A stretch of DNA of 64,000 bases from Neurospora tetraspora (lineage: Eukaryota > Ascomycota > Sordariomycetes > Sordariales > Sordariaceae), in assembly GCF_033439725.1 (NCBI RefSeq), contig NW_026944388.1, positions 2,914,001 through 2,978,000 of the forward strand, given 5' to 3'. Every line of letters starts with the position of its first letter. Position 1 is the first letter of the stretch. The position numbers and the translations under genes were made by a program. Below the pieces are notes generated by a model. It was given only the letters and a program-made list of their open reading frames with translations, was not told where the DNA came from and did no database searches. Positions 23,139-35,734 of the stretch are shown here, in pieces.

Positions 23139-24596
23139 GGTGACGAAATGATTATCTAGAGGACACCTCTTTTGTTGATGATGCGAGAAAGTCGAGGGGT
23201 TCTAGAAGAACAGGTAGTCGTGTAAAGGGCCGGTAGAGTGTTCGCACAAGGAGGGATCGGCGAAAACGTGAGCGAGGGTATTGACGAGGCTTCGTTGGCT
23301 GGCGTCGTGGATGTTGCGATGCGAAAGCAACTGGAAGAAGCTATGACAAAAGTGTACGAGTGAAGGCGGTCGGGAGGTGCGCGCACACACGCTACAAGGA
23401 AATGTCCACAGAAGGTTCAATGACCCACGCGAGCCCAGGAGTGCACTGCTGGCAGGAACGATAAGGCGAGGACACCTCAGCGCCGGACTGGCCCCTGCTT
23501 GCCCCTGCAATGGTCTTGTGATTGTTGGCCTGGAATGTCAGGCATTTCCACGTGACCTGTCCTTTCTCTCCCGCTTTTCGTCTGGTGCCGTGAGCGAGCA
23601 GTCTGGGCAGTCAGGGGGCGGACGTTCAGGGGCAAAATCCCCGGCCAGGCTTAGGTTGTCACCGTGTCACCGCCCAAAAAGAAGGGGGAAAAAAGAAAAC
23701 AGCGGAAACAGCACCACATGCACGCCCGCCTGCAGCTGCCAAAGCAACCGTAGCAACCGCATCAAGGAGCCATGGCATTGATGCAGGACTCAGGAGAGGG
23801 AGGATTCCAGATGCCACCCGATCAGTCCGACGCATCTCCCGCCAAGACACCATCACTGCTCTCACCTGGAATCCCGAGCGTTCACCGACGAAATGAGTTC
23901 ACAGAATGAAGCAAGGGCACACATTGTGTTATTTTGAAATTTTACTTCTTTGTTTGTTTGTGGTATGTAGGAGGATCTATAGTTATGTATAGACGAGTTT
24001 CCTTCCCAACCCCAGCACTTGGTTGCGTATGTCCAAACCAAGAAATCAGCTCACAATCGCTGATACGGATATTTGCCAATCCGTTGCCATCCGTCCCATC
24101 CCATTCCCATCCTCTCGTCGTCTCCAGAGGTCCCAAACTCCAAGACAGGTTCTGCAGGGTATATCTACCCCCGGCCATCGAATCCGTATCTCCGCCTCTA
24201 CAGAGAGTCCGAATGTGCACACGCGCGCTCTCAAAACCGCAGCGTGCCACGTAGAAAGAGAAAAAAAGAAGAGCAAGGGCAGGCAGAAAGAAATATGTAC
24301 AAAAACGTTCCAACAAGAAAAGAATAAGAATAGACAGAACATGTCCGCCCAGGCACAGCCCACAGGAAGCCGACCCGATGCTCGCTTGCAACGCCGACTA
24401 TGCAATTACAATGAAACGGGTGGTACAAAAGGTGTAATCAATGAGCCAGAGGATGAAAGTGTAGATACCGAATGCCGGACGAGAGAAAGCCGCCGCCGCA
24501 AACGTGGTAAAAATCAGAAATGCCTCTCCAGTTGCCGTTGTAACCCAGGGTATAATTCGCCGTGTGAATGCTGATAAACTGCCCCCCGACGCGAGT
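23139..24596. other. Intergenic: sar1 promoter and 3' flank of the acidic protein
   Basis: No gene recognised. Small frames on both strands lack domains. Two A/G-rich stretches (about 23665-23705 and 24245-24330) are low complexity. Confidence 0.4.
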
Positions 24597-26987
24597 TTAA
24601 TAAGAAAGAACATAGTTGCCCTGGCCGATCTTGCCAGCCATAATCAGGCCAACTTCACGCATGCGCTCGGCACCCTGTCCAGGAGGAGGTCTCTGGGGCT
24701 GAGCCTTCTCCTTGCGGGCCCGGCTGCAATACTTTTGATAATATTTCTCCTTGCGCCTCTGGCGCTTCTCCTCCAAGCCCTTGACAATGTCAATGGCACC
24801 ACGAATGTGGGTATCTTGGGTGGCGGTGCCAGCACGGGATCTGCGAGGATGCTGTTTGTTGATGTGAGGGAACATGACTGGTCCCTTGGGCAGTGACTTG
24901 GTGAATGTCAAGCCCGGTCTGAATGCGAGTGACTTGAACGCAACGCCATCGGCTCCCATAGCAGGAGAAGCACGGGGTGACTTTGCGGACGGAACAGGAG
25001 GCGCAGGTGACCTCATCCCGCGGGGAGAAGATAGGTCGAACAACTTGCGATCATTGCGGCCGCGAGGCTTGGGGCAGGGAGAGAGACGCCTCTTGGGCGG
25101 AGGTGAGCGGCATCGCCTAGGCGAGTTATGAGCCTTCTTCGCACGACCAATGCGGCCACGCTCCGAGTGCAAATCCTCCAATTGCCACATATCGTCCTCA
25201 CTATCGTCATGCCCGTGGGCGCTTTTGTTGTACAACTCCTCTCCCTCATCCTCAGGCTCCGAGGTGGGAAAGCTGGGATCGATGTCCTGAGGAATGAAGA
25301 CGAGCTTGTTCTGCTTGCGGGCAGCCAGGCGCTCCAAATAGGCCGCCTCCAAGGGACGGTCCTCATCCAAGGTGCCGCAGACGAAATCTGTGCTGTCAGG
25401 CAAATCAGGGGTAGCGGGGCGGAAGTCACGAGCCCTAATCGTGTCGCGCCTCCTCAAAGCACGGCGAGCGACGCTGTTGCCATCCGAGCCAGCAGACGAG
25501 TCTGAGGACTCGTCAACGGAACCCCGACGAACAACGGGGGTAGCACCAGACAATGAAAGATCGGCAAGACCACCAGTAGTCCAAAGAACCAGGTCATCGT
25601 CGTCCTCATCGTCGGACTCGCCGAACCCAATCTCAGAGTCGGTCTTGTAACCGTCAGACGCATCATCACCCCAGACGGAGACAGAGTGGGCATCGCTGAG
25701 ATCTTCATCTTCGTCCTCGTCTTCGTTGTCGTCCTCATCGTCATCCATGTTGTCCTCATCCTCGTCCTCGTCATTGTCTTCCGCGTCTTCATCGCCGTCC
25801 GCCTCCTCATCATTTTCGAGCGCTTCGCCTGATTCAATTGCTTCCTCGAGCTCGGCCTCTTCCTCGGCTTCCTTTCCGATCTTGCGAATAGCGAGCTCCT
25901 TCTTGAGCGTGTCGTCGATGGTAAGCTTAGGCTTGGAAGTCAAATCCTCGCGGATCCAGTCCTCTTCCTGAGGCTCATCGCTCGCAAACTCGTGGAAACG
26001 GGCGCGCTCGCTCTCCAAATCTCCGGACTCGGCAGTAAGATACTTCTTCGAAATGGTAGCCACAGTCGAAATGGTAGCCACAGAGCTTCTGCGCGACTGG
26101 GATCTGGGGATCAATTCAAACGCTTCCTTGAGTGGCGAGGTGACCGATGTTGGGGGCGGTGTAGCGGGACGGGTAGGCTGAGTTGGCGAAGGCTGATCCC
26201 TCTGTGGGCGAGGAGCACAAGCAAACTTGATGGTCGGTCTCTTGGGCGCTTCCTGAGTCTCGACTTCCTCCCTAACTGGCGTGGGCGGGGGCTGCGTCAA
26301 TGCTTGATCGTTGACTCTAGGCTTGGCCGCGCAAGCGAAAGAGATGCATCGCTTCTTCTCTGGCGCCTGCACGGCAGCAGCCGGCGGGGCGACCTGGACT
26401 CTTTCATCCGAGACAGTACTGGGTTTCGTGTTGGTGACTTTGGACGAGAGTCGGAAGGTGATGCCGGTGGAACGTGGGCTCGGTGAAGTAGTACGAGGAG
26501 GGGTAGTAATGCCGGTATCGTAAGTGTAGTCGGCAGTCGAAGCCAGGCTGAAAGTGCTGGTAATAGAGCGTCTCCTTCCCAATCGGCGAGGTTGATAATC
26601 AGACTCGAAATGATCAGAGTCAGAGGGGCTGTGAAGAGCCTTGGTCAACATAGACTCTTGGTGTTGGCTGCCCGTGTGAACGGGAGCGCGCTCAAAGCGT
26701 GGTGACATGGGTAGCATTGTTGAATCCGGGGGTTCATCCGCATCGGTTTCCAAGTCTTCCTCTAATGACGGCTCCACCATGACGGACTGGGTCGTTGTCC
26801 ACGCAAGGACATGTGATGCCGCGAAGTCGCGCGACATGCGTCGGTTCTCCATTTTGGCAGGCAAGTCCTGGTACTGGTCGAATGTGTTTGGTAGGCTGGT
26901 TGAGTAGGTCAAAGGTGTTCGCAAGAATGTTGACGGTGAGGTGTGGTGGTTGTCTTGCTGGAGGGCGTTGCGAATGAGAATGGCCAA
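24597..26987 (-). CDS. Acidic fungal protein of unknown function (DUF2457-like)
   Basis: One long frame of 796 residues, or 751 if translation starts at the inner ATG (26852, MENRRMSRDFAASHVLAW), which I prefer because the first 45 residues look like translated leader. Visible features: two related short motifs, KKRCISFACAAKPR and RPTIKFACAPRPQ, about 40 residues apart; a very acidic central block of Glu/Asp (encoded near 25700-25870); a basic Pro/Arg segment (RRCRSPPPKRRLSPCPKPRGRNDRK); and a conserved-looking C-terminus with DIVKGLEEKRQRRKEKYYQK. The layout resembles the fungal family DUF2457, but I name it only from memory. The composition suggests a nuclear or nucleolar protein; that is inference. 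No catalytic motif was seen. Confidence 0.75.
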   Translation of the reverse strand: MAILIRNALQQDNHHTSPSTFLRTPLTYSTSLPNTFDQYQDLPAKMENRRMSRDFAASHVLAWTTTQSVMVEPSLEEDLETDADEPPDSTMLPMSPRFERAPVHTGSQHQESMLTKALHSPSDSDHFESDYQPRRLGRRRSITSTFSLASTADYTYDTGITTPPRTTSPSPRSTGITFRLSSKVTNTKPSTVSDERVQVAPPAAAVQAPEKKRCISFACAAKPRVNDQALTQPPPTPVREEVETQEAPKRPTIKFACAPRPQRDQPSPTQPTRPATPPPTSVTSPLKEAFELIPRSQSRRSSVATISTVATISKKYLTAESGDLESERARFHEFASDEPQEEDWIREDLTSKPKLTIDDTLKKELAIRKIGKEAEEEAELEEAIESGEALENDEEADGDEDAEDNDEDEDEDNMDDDEDDNEDEDEDEDLSDAHSVSVWGDDASDGYKTDSEIGFGESDDEDDDDLVLWTTGGLADLSLSGATPVVRRGSVDESSDSSAGSDGNSVARRALRRRDTIRARDFRPATPDLPDSTDFVCGTLDEDRPLEAAYLERLAARKQNKLVFIPQDIDPSFPTSEPEDEGEELYNKSAHGHDDSEDDMWQLEDLHSERGRIGRAKKAHNSPRRCRSPPPKRRLSPCPKPRGRNDRKLFDLSSPRGMRSPAPPVPSAKSPRASPAMGADGVAFKSLAFRPGLTFTKSLPKGPVMFPHINKQHPRRSRAGTATQDTHIRGAIDIVKGLEEKRQRRKEKYYQKYCSRARKEKAQPQRPPPGQGAERMREVGLIMAGKIGQGNYVLSY

Positions 26988-29679
26988 TCGTCAACGGATG
27001 GGTCTTCTCGACTTGCGGGGTGTAAGTGAGGCCGAGAAGTAAAGTCGTCAATAGATTGTTGAGGATTTGCGGAAAACGTAGCAGGAAGTCTCCAGAATGG
27101 TGAAGTATTCCTAAAGCTCCGCGTAAGCAGCGGATTAGGTCGGGCCCCTAAGGACCGGTTGGCTATGATTGCAAAAACATGATGAACGATCTATGGAAGG
27201 ATGCAGGTTGAAGATTGGTGTGTGTTGGCTGGTTGTGTGTATCAAGGCAAGGCCCTGATTAACAACGTGCTGCGCCGCGGCCGGCAATAAGAGCCAACGC
27301 AAGAGAAAGTAACTTGGTTACTTTTTGGGTACGCTAAGTGGTAGGCTGCGTGTGTTGTTGTGGTTGGATGACGTCTGAGTTGCCAAAGAGGTAGCCGTCG
27401 GAACCGTGGCGAAGAATGGGAAGGAACAAGGATATGGTGACTCCTTCTAGAAGAGTTGCCAGGTTATTGTCAGTGACGGGATGGAAGGAAAAGGGTCCTC
27501 GGCAGATGTAGGGGAGGGAAGGCAAGAAAGAAGAAAGAAACAGAGAAAGCGCAAAGGCGATCAGCTGGCCGGAGGGTGGGAAAAGCCAAAAATATCAGGA
27601 TGCGAGGACCAACAACAGAAGGCACAGAAACGGAGGAATCGTGGGAATATCGAATAAATGCAAGAGCCAGTCCTGCAGTGCCTACTATGGAGTGCGGATG
27701 GGGGTGCACCACCGTGCACGGGATGCCACTGGTGCGATGGGCTGGATGGGGTAACACCAGACCGGGCTTGCTCCAAATGGAGCCTTGAGGTGGCTCTTTT
27801 GAAAGTGTGCGGGTCTCCACCGGTACGTACCGTGGACCCGTGTGGTACCCTCCGATGAGAGGTCAACCGCCTGTTGCGAATGGATGTCGATGGGATGTGG
27901 ATGCGCGCGCGCAACTGGCGCAATGCTGCTGGCTAGCTGGAATGGAACTTGAATCCAGCAGAGCCAACAAGGACAGAGCAAGGGCACCACGGGCAGGGCA
28001 AGGGGTCACCGGCACCGAAAAAGAAAAAGGGCAAGGGAAGGCGGACGAACGAACGATCGGGAAGGGCAGGCGTGGCAGGGTATCAAAGCGACAAAAAGGT
28101 ACGTACCTCTTCGGAGGAATGTCAAAGAAAGAGATCCCAGGGTTCTGCAACCGAAAGAGACACTGCGAGAGGGAAGCCGAAAAGGGCCAGGGAGAGGAGG
28201 GGAACCAGCCGCGCTAACTCGATTTCCATCTGGCAGTCCGTGAGATGGCAGAGGTGGGGCGGCGTGGGATGCCAGTTGATACTTGATGCTGAGCGATTGC
28301 GATGAAATTGCACTGCCAAATGGGCGATGCAGTGGACGTCGAGTGGATCTTGGACGCTTGGGATGAGGCGCACACAGAAAGCCCACAGCCTTTTGTTGTT
28401 AGTGCTGAGCGTACCCAGACCCGAGCTAACGTTGACCCTAAACGTAAAGAAAAATTGAATATTGGACTAAACAAGGGCAAGCCGCCGGCTGGGGATGCGC
28501 GATGGCGAGCAAGAAATGGGGTCCCCCAACTCAGACCTTTCTCTTTCCGTTCTACGTCCGGGTACCGAGTCCCAAGACACAAGATCCCGAGAGGAAGGAT
28601 TGGAGCAGAGCAAGATGGGAAAACAAAATGAAGAAAAAAAGTTTTCGTTTGGTGTGTGTGGGCGTGTGTCTGAGTGTAAGTGTGCGACCCTCCAGCTCCC
28701 TTCGAAGCAGGGAACTAATGATCTGGATCTTTGTGTTCGGTGGCTTACACGGAGGTCCCCTCGAGTTGAATGTGCAAGGAAGAGAGCTGAAAGACGAGTG
28801 AGAGCCTCAACTGCTCGGGCCCATTGAGATTTCTTATACGCCCCCGACTACACCAGAGCTGCCCAAGCTGGGCATCAGGGCATCAACACCACGACTGAAA
28901 TAGGTATCTTTCTCGATGCTCTCGCGGCCAAGGGCTCTTTCTCCGCATCAAGGGGTGTGAATCAAACGAGCACCACCGCACCGCGGGGTCGAGATCGGCT
29001 ACAGTATCTCTTCACTTGCCGTGTTTGTGTAGGCTTTCAACCGGGCAAAGGGCGAGGGGCGTAAGCTTGTGATGGGCTTCTTTGGTGTTCGTGTGCCCGT
29101 ATGGCAACTCATACATAAGGCAGCTATAAGAAACCGGCCAATATCTGCGAGTTACACGTACACCTACCGACCACCACACGTGCAGTTCGACCTTGCCCCT
29201 ACCTATCGTTACACATTCTTGACATTTTGCTCCTGTCGGCTGTCGCTCAGTGTCGCTCATATGCTTTGATCCAGTAAGCCGGAGCGTTGTCCACACCATC
29301 TTCTCGTCCATGTGTTGCAACGGACCGGCGCGTGATGGCAGACAATCAAAGCTGATCATCACACAAAGAAACTTGTAAAACAAAGGGTGAGAAATATCCA
29401 GAGCAGCCACAGGTACCTAGGGCTAACATCACAAGAAGGTAGGGCTCGTTACACCAAAGGGCAAGCCCAGTGAACGCGGCGGCGGGAAGGCGGCGACAGA
29501 GACACGGGTGTAACGGCTTTGTCTTGGGTGTCTTTGACTCTTGGCACCTTTGCAAAGCTTTCGTTTCCAAACTGAAGCTCCTCTGCCAAGCCTCCCACCG
29601 TTACGTTTTGTGCTTGGCTTTGTCTCTTGTTGTCTCTCTATTGACGCCCTTGACGTTGAGCCTTTCATCAGGCGAAACA
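26988..29679. other. Gene-free flank left of the retroelement
   Basis: Base composition is normal right up to the retroelement border at 29680. No coding gene recognised; short frames on both strands have no domain. The first few hundred bases are presumably the leader of the acidic-protein gene. A/G-rich low complexity occurs at about 28015-28060 and 28620-28640. Confidence 0.45.
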
Positions 29680-29849
29680 TGTCAGATTCAAGGGTGGTTT
29701 TAGCCATACTATATGGAGGTTAGCGCTCTAGCCACCTGATATTACCTAATTTCTAGGCATATCTAGGTTACCCTAGCACTCCCTATACCTTCTGAGCGAG
29801 TTAGTTACACACTCTTCAATTAATTAATTCTGTACTATCAAATCTGACA
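29680..29849 (+). repeat. 5' LTR of the copia element
   Basis: Starts TGTCAGATT and ends AATCTGACA, a perfect 9-bp terminal inverted repeat with TG...CA ends. It differs from the 3' LTR at roughly 27 of 170 positions, all transitions, with no indel. Confidence 0.93.
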
Positions 29850-32800
29850 ATTAACAATCTGAGTTGCATATTCACAATTAACGCTACGATTACTGATTAT
29901 AAATAATATCCCTACAAAACTAACAACGTTAACTATATTTCTATTAAAAGAATCCACCGATAAGGCTATTATAATTATCCTTAATACCCCTTCCGATTAG
30001 CCCAATTAGTATAAAACTTTTAAGAAACTTACTAATAGTAACTTAAACTTTAGTAATTAACTATTTAAAAGAGGACTTATAATTTAAAGGGTTCTACCCC
30101 CAAAGCCGGAAGACTTCTTCCTTACTAAGTAAGTAAAGGATTGCCTTCTAGCGGTAAAGAAGGAGCTCGTTAAATTTAATAGAGGAATCCGAGTTAAAAA
30201 GTTCATAATTATAACTACGATAACTATTATTACAGCTTTTAATACGAACGGTACCGTTACCGAGGTTATTATAGTTATTTAATTCTAAGAAAAAGACGCC
30301 GCCGGCGCTAACGAAAACAATAAGGAAGGAAATTTAGAAGAAGAAAACGAAAAAGAAGAAGAGGAGGATAATAAATACTATACCGAATAGGATATTAGGG
30401 AGGATATAATTCTTAACTCCTCTACTGACTGAATAATTGCTAGGAAAGTAGTATATAACTGAACTAATAATATATATAATATTTACTATAAATATTAGAA
30501 AGACTTCGACGATATTAATACCCGAATTCGTAATTAGATAAGTACCTACGTTGCCGCTTACTATACCGACACTTTATTCAAATAGGATAAATCTACCTAC
30601 GATTAGCTTAAAGAAATTAAAAGTTAAATTAATTATTACCCTATTAATTAAATTGCTAAAATTCGTCGAAATTATTAAACTTTTATTAAAAAAACTATGA
30701 AGAAATAATTTAAAGACTTCGAAAAGTAACTATTCAATTAGGAAATCCTTATTATAAACGGGAAGAAATTTAGAATTAATAAAATAATTTCCCTTACCTT
30801 ATAGTTTACTAACTTTATCGATATAGTCTATAAATATAAACTTATTTAGGCTAGTAATTTTTAGAAATTCGACAACGAATTCGAAGAGATATTTTTAAAA
30901 TATAAGGACGTATTCGTTAATTTTAAAAGGATTAATATATTAGAATATATTATATTATTAGCTAATTTTATGAAGGCTATAATTTATAGTATTTAAGGTA
31001 CTAGCTGCTCTAATTCGTAAGAATTCGCATTTAATAAAGAGGACGTTCCTAATTCTAATTATAAAAAAAAGTAGAAGGTAAATGTAAAGAAAAAACGCGG
31101 CGCGGATAAAAATACGAAAGATTTTTTATAGCCAAAAAAGAAAGGAGGTACTATACTATTTTATAAAGTTTACGAACGAAGCCCTTACTTAATAATATAC
31201 TATTAGTATTTAATATTTAAAATTAAGGATAATTTTAAATAGAAATTAAGTAGCCCTACTTAGAAATTTATTAATAAGAATTTCTAGAAGTATTCCGAAA
31301 TTAGTAAAGAAGTTAAAAAGGTTAGGAATTAAATGCGAGACCGCTTTATTATTTCTATATAAACTACTACATTATAATAATAAAGGAGACGAGAAATTCA
31401 TATTTATAATTTAATATTTCTTATTAAATAAGGCATTTTTAACGCGAATAACGGTAAAGGTGATATTTACCAGCTTAAGAATTTTATAATCTTCGATTCT
31501 AGGGCTTCTATTTATATCTTCAACGAAATTAATCGTTTTTCTTCGTTTCGAATAATATTTTTAAAAGATTATATTTAGGCTAGTAAATTTTAAATACCTA
31601 TTAAGGGTTTTAGGATTATTAATATAAAAATATAGGGAGAAAGGGAAACTTTAAGGCTATAATTAAAAGAAATAGCCTTCTACTTTAATTTTATTATAAA
31701 TCTTATATAATTACGCTTACTTTAAAAGTAAAATCTTTATTAGGATTATTAACCCCCTAGTAACTACCTCTGTTGGCTAGACGGCTCACTCTTTTATTTC
31801 CTTTAAAAAATTTATTACTAAATAGTCTTCGAATATTTACCCTTCTCCTTTAACCGCGCTACCTTCTTTATTCGTTGAAATTACTTTAATTTCTTTACCG
31901 GCCGTCGTATATATAAAATGCCTGCTAAATTTTAGTACGAACGATTCGGTTACTATCGTCCTTAAATCTTCGAATATTTATATAATATTAAAGGCGTTAA
32001 ATTTAAAAGCCCCGCTACCTATTAATATAACGTATATAGTGTTTTAAAGATTAAATGATAAATTGAATAAAAACTACGCGACCGAGGGTTTAGCCCGGGG
32101 GAACGTTTTGCAGTTAATTTCTTCGATTATAAAGAAGAGAGAAGATATTTTAAATATATTATATTTATTACCTATCGGTAGATTAAGTTCGTTTAGGACG
32201 TCTACATAGCGAATAGATGAATTAAATCTATCGTTAAAGAATTCCTTTCGGTTATTAATATAGTTAATTACTGGTATAATGTTAAAGTTAAATACATCAA
32301 GTACGATAACGAATTTAATAATTAATACGTTAGGGATAAGGTAATTATACGCTTTATTATTTTCGAACTTTTAATATTTAATACCTAAATTTAAAACGGT
32401 GGTATTAAGTGTTTAGGGGGTATAATTAAAGAAAAAGCGCGTGTAATGACGAATAGCGTAAATTTCCTTTATAATTTCTAGTCCTAAATCATCTTTATTA
32501 TAATCTACCTTACTAACCAATCGCTTAAGTATTTTTATAATTAGAAGTTACTATACAAAAAATTCTATATTTTCGTCACTTAATATAAGGGGGTATAAAC
32601 TGAGCCCTGTAAACTTAATTTTAATTATTTATATATTTACGGTTATAAAGTGTATATAATAACAAATACTATACAGAAGAAAGAGTAACGGCGTAAGAAG
32701 CTTTAATTAAAGGCTTAGATCGGATTCTTTATTAGTTATACTACTTCCTCTATTTATTAAGTTTGGAACCTATAAATTAATTATATTATTGATATTTATG

Positions 32801-34389
32801 ATGTGCTCTTTGATGAAGATTTAATTTATTTAGAGAATTTTAATGATTTTAAAGAAGGATTAAAGTTAATTAGCGACGAAATAGCCGATTTATTAAACCG
32901 AATTAAATAATTTTCTTAATTATTTATACGATATGTCGAACCCTTTAATACGATTTAAAATATAGAACATAACGGTTTTACCCCTCTCTTACTATTATTC
33001 TTTGATAATAAATTTTAAGAAGATAGTAACGAAACCAGTTTAAAATTATTAGAGCTTACTGTTTAAAGTAAAATATTTATTAATTTTATATTTAGGTACT
33101 TTACCCCGCTAAGTATACTATTAAACTCCTTTATTATTAGGCTTATGATTAATTTATTAGAATTTATCTCTTTCCTAATTTTTGAATTATAGGAAGTAGT
33201 ATTTAATATTAGAAAATTCGTTTAATTAGTAGAATAACGGTAGGATAAGATAGTTATAAAGGTAAAAATTAACTATCTAATTTTTAAGAGTAGTAGGTTG
33301 GATTCTATTAAATGTTAAGACCTTTCTCTAATCCTAAAGATTTATTACGATTTCGAATATTATAATTTGGGTAATTTCTTTAAGTAAATAGAGGAAATAT
33401 ATCTTGATAGCTATAAAGAAATAAAGTTCTAAGTTAAAATAAATAAGAATATCTCCCGTATTAGAAGTCTTTAAATCTTCGATTATATATATATATATAT
33501 ATATATAAGTTTAATATGTATAGTTAATTATTAAAGGTAAAAGTTCGCTTTATAATTAAAGGAGATTAATAATATAATTATAGTAAGGAAATATATATTT
33601 CTACGTTAGCTAGCCGTTTAGTTCGATTAATTATTGCGTACGCCATTAAATTTAATTTCAACTTTATTTAATACGATATAGGAAATATTTTTATTAACGT
33701 TTATTTCGATAAAGAAATTTATATATATATACTCCTTACTTATTGAAAGTATAATATTATTTTTAAATTCTTTAAAGCTCTCTATAATTTTTAATATACT
33801 TCTTTATTGTCGTAGCGAGAATTGAATAGTATTTTTAAAAGCTTAGGGTTTAAACCGTTATTCGAAAACCTACGTATTTTCAAATATAATAGAATTTTAA
33901 TCTTCTATTACGTCGATAATATTATTTTTACTTTTAATAAATTATAGTACGATAAAGTTATTCGGGTTACGAAGAAATTAGAGGAGAAATATAAGTTTAT
34001 TAGCGGTAAGGACTTTTAATAATTTTTAGGTATTAAAATTATTCAAAATCGAAAGGTAGGCTATATTTAGTTATTTTAATAAGAGTATATTTACAAAATT
34101 ATTAAATTGATTAAGAATCCCTATACCTTTACCTTCATTCTAATAAATAATAAAGAATTTATACCCTATAGTAGCGTAGCCTTTTTCAATAAAATTCGGA
34201 AATATTAAGTCGTTATCGGTTCTATAATATATACCGCTATAATTACCCAGCCTAATATTACCTTCGCTACTAACCAATTAATTCACTATGATTATAATCC
34301 TAATCCTTGATATTATAAGGCTATTAATAAAATCCTATATTACTTTCAATTCTACTATTAGTTATTATAGAGTTAATATATATATAATA

Positions 34390-35100
34390 ATAATAATAGA
34401 CTTATAACGGATTTACGAGCTTAAATAATAGTATATAAGTATAAAAATAAAATGTATATTTTTATATATAAATACTATTTTTATAACCGGAGAAAAATTC
34501 CGGTCTGGAAGAAAAGTCCGATTTGCGATAGGGATCAACCCTAAATAGAATCCGGAAGAAAACCCAGAGGAAAATCTAGACCTCGACCTTCGTAGTCGAA
34601 TTCCGGCCTTAACGTTAGTCAAACGAAGTCATACGTAACTTTATTAGAAAGAACGGAATATAATGTTTCCGACCATATAAACGGTTTCGTTATATAACGA
34701 CCATATAGAGTAGAAGTAAAAAAAGAAATCTGAGAAGACTTTTGAGTTCGGATTCGAATTCCGGATTCTATAGCTAACGTATAAAAATAACCAGACTACC
34801 GTCAAAATGATCGGAAAATAACGATTCCAAAAGTACAAACGGTTTTGTCACTCGATAACTCATTGATCCAAAAAGTCTATTTGAAGAGGGCTTCCCTCGA
34901 GGAAAGGGGAAAAGAAATGTATCTTGGACATTTATCGATATCTCGACTAATTTACTACTATTCCCTATATTCTATATATTATTCTGCTCCACTTTAAACG
35001 CTCTACACAACCGTATTGACCGTACCTTCGTACCGTATCCACTCGTCGATCGATACCTTCCAATATCTACCATAATCTTTTCCTTTATTATAGTACGTTA
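34390..35100. mobile_element. Probable older insertion inside the copia RNase H region (unclassified)
   Basis: RNase H-like sequence breaks off near 34390 and resumes near 35100. The 700 bp between is unlike copia: less AT-rich in places, with repeated ATTCCGG/ATCCGG motifs and two imperfect direct repeats around 34640-34690 and 34800-34850. The string GTTAATA occurs at both edges (near 34372 and 35090) and might be a target duplication. It could be a decayed solo LTR of another family. The boundaries are approximate and the class is unknown. Confidence 0.45.
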
Positions 35101-35221
35101 ATAAAATTCGAAATTACTTTAAATATATTATATACTGATAATTCTCTAGATTAAAAAAATTTATAAGGATTTACGATTAGCCTCTTTGGTAGTCTAGTTT
35201 ATTAGGACACTATTAAATAAA

Positions 35222-35734
35222 GAGAAACTCTATTTGCATAGCTATGTTTCTCTATCTGTACCGTACTCCACTCTATCCGACCAATCAAAAGCGCTGCATT
35301 CCGCTTCCCACTTTTTTATCATTTGGTCAGCGTATTTGCTTCGCCGACAGGGCATTCGCATTCCCGATAGGGCATTCACAGCCCCGAACAGCGCATTCGC
35401 AACCCCGACAGGGCATTCCAATCTCCATACCCGACAAGGCATTTCTTCCTCGAAAAGCGATTGAAATGACTAAGAAAATTGATATGCGATAGGAATTGAC
35501 ATGCGACAGCGCCTGCAATTGACCTGCGATATAAAAGATGTGCGAATGTTCTGTTGGAAGCTACGAATATTTTGTCAGGAATGCGAATGCGTTATTCGGA
35601 TGCTGTAAATGCCCTATCGCGGTCCGGGTGGGCCGTGGGGTCGATGCGCGCTGGCAGGGTTAGGGATATATATAGTAAAAAAAAGTGGGTTACGGTACAA
35701 ATAGAGAAACATAGCCGTGCAAATAGAGTTTCTT
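35222..35734. mobile_element. Nested hAT-like MITE (513 bp)
   Basis: Non-autonomous DNA transposon. The terminal inverted repeats are 44 bp (35222-35265 and 35691-35734), matching at 40 of 44 positions. It is flanked by an 8-bp direct repeat TAAATAAA (35214-35221 and 35735-35742), the duplication size of hAT elements. Subterminal 20-21-bp repeats with core GGGCATTC recur about five times at 35345-35450. Their reverse form (GAATGCGAATGC) appears near 35577-35590, and three TTGAnnTGCGA units occur near 35477-35530, as expected for hAT transposase binding sites. The GC content is normal although the host element is RIP-ruined. It splits copia RNase H sequence cleanly. No open frame of note. Confidence 0.87.

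Noticed and set aside
35234-35518. Small frames inside the hAT-like MITE
   Set aside because: They translate the subterminal tandem repeats; no transposase similarity.
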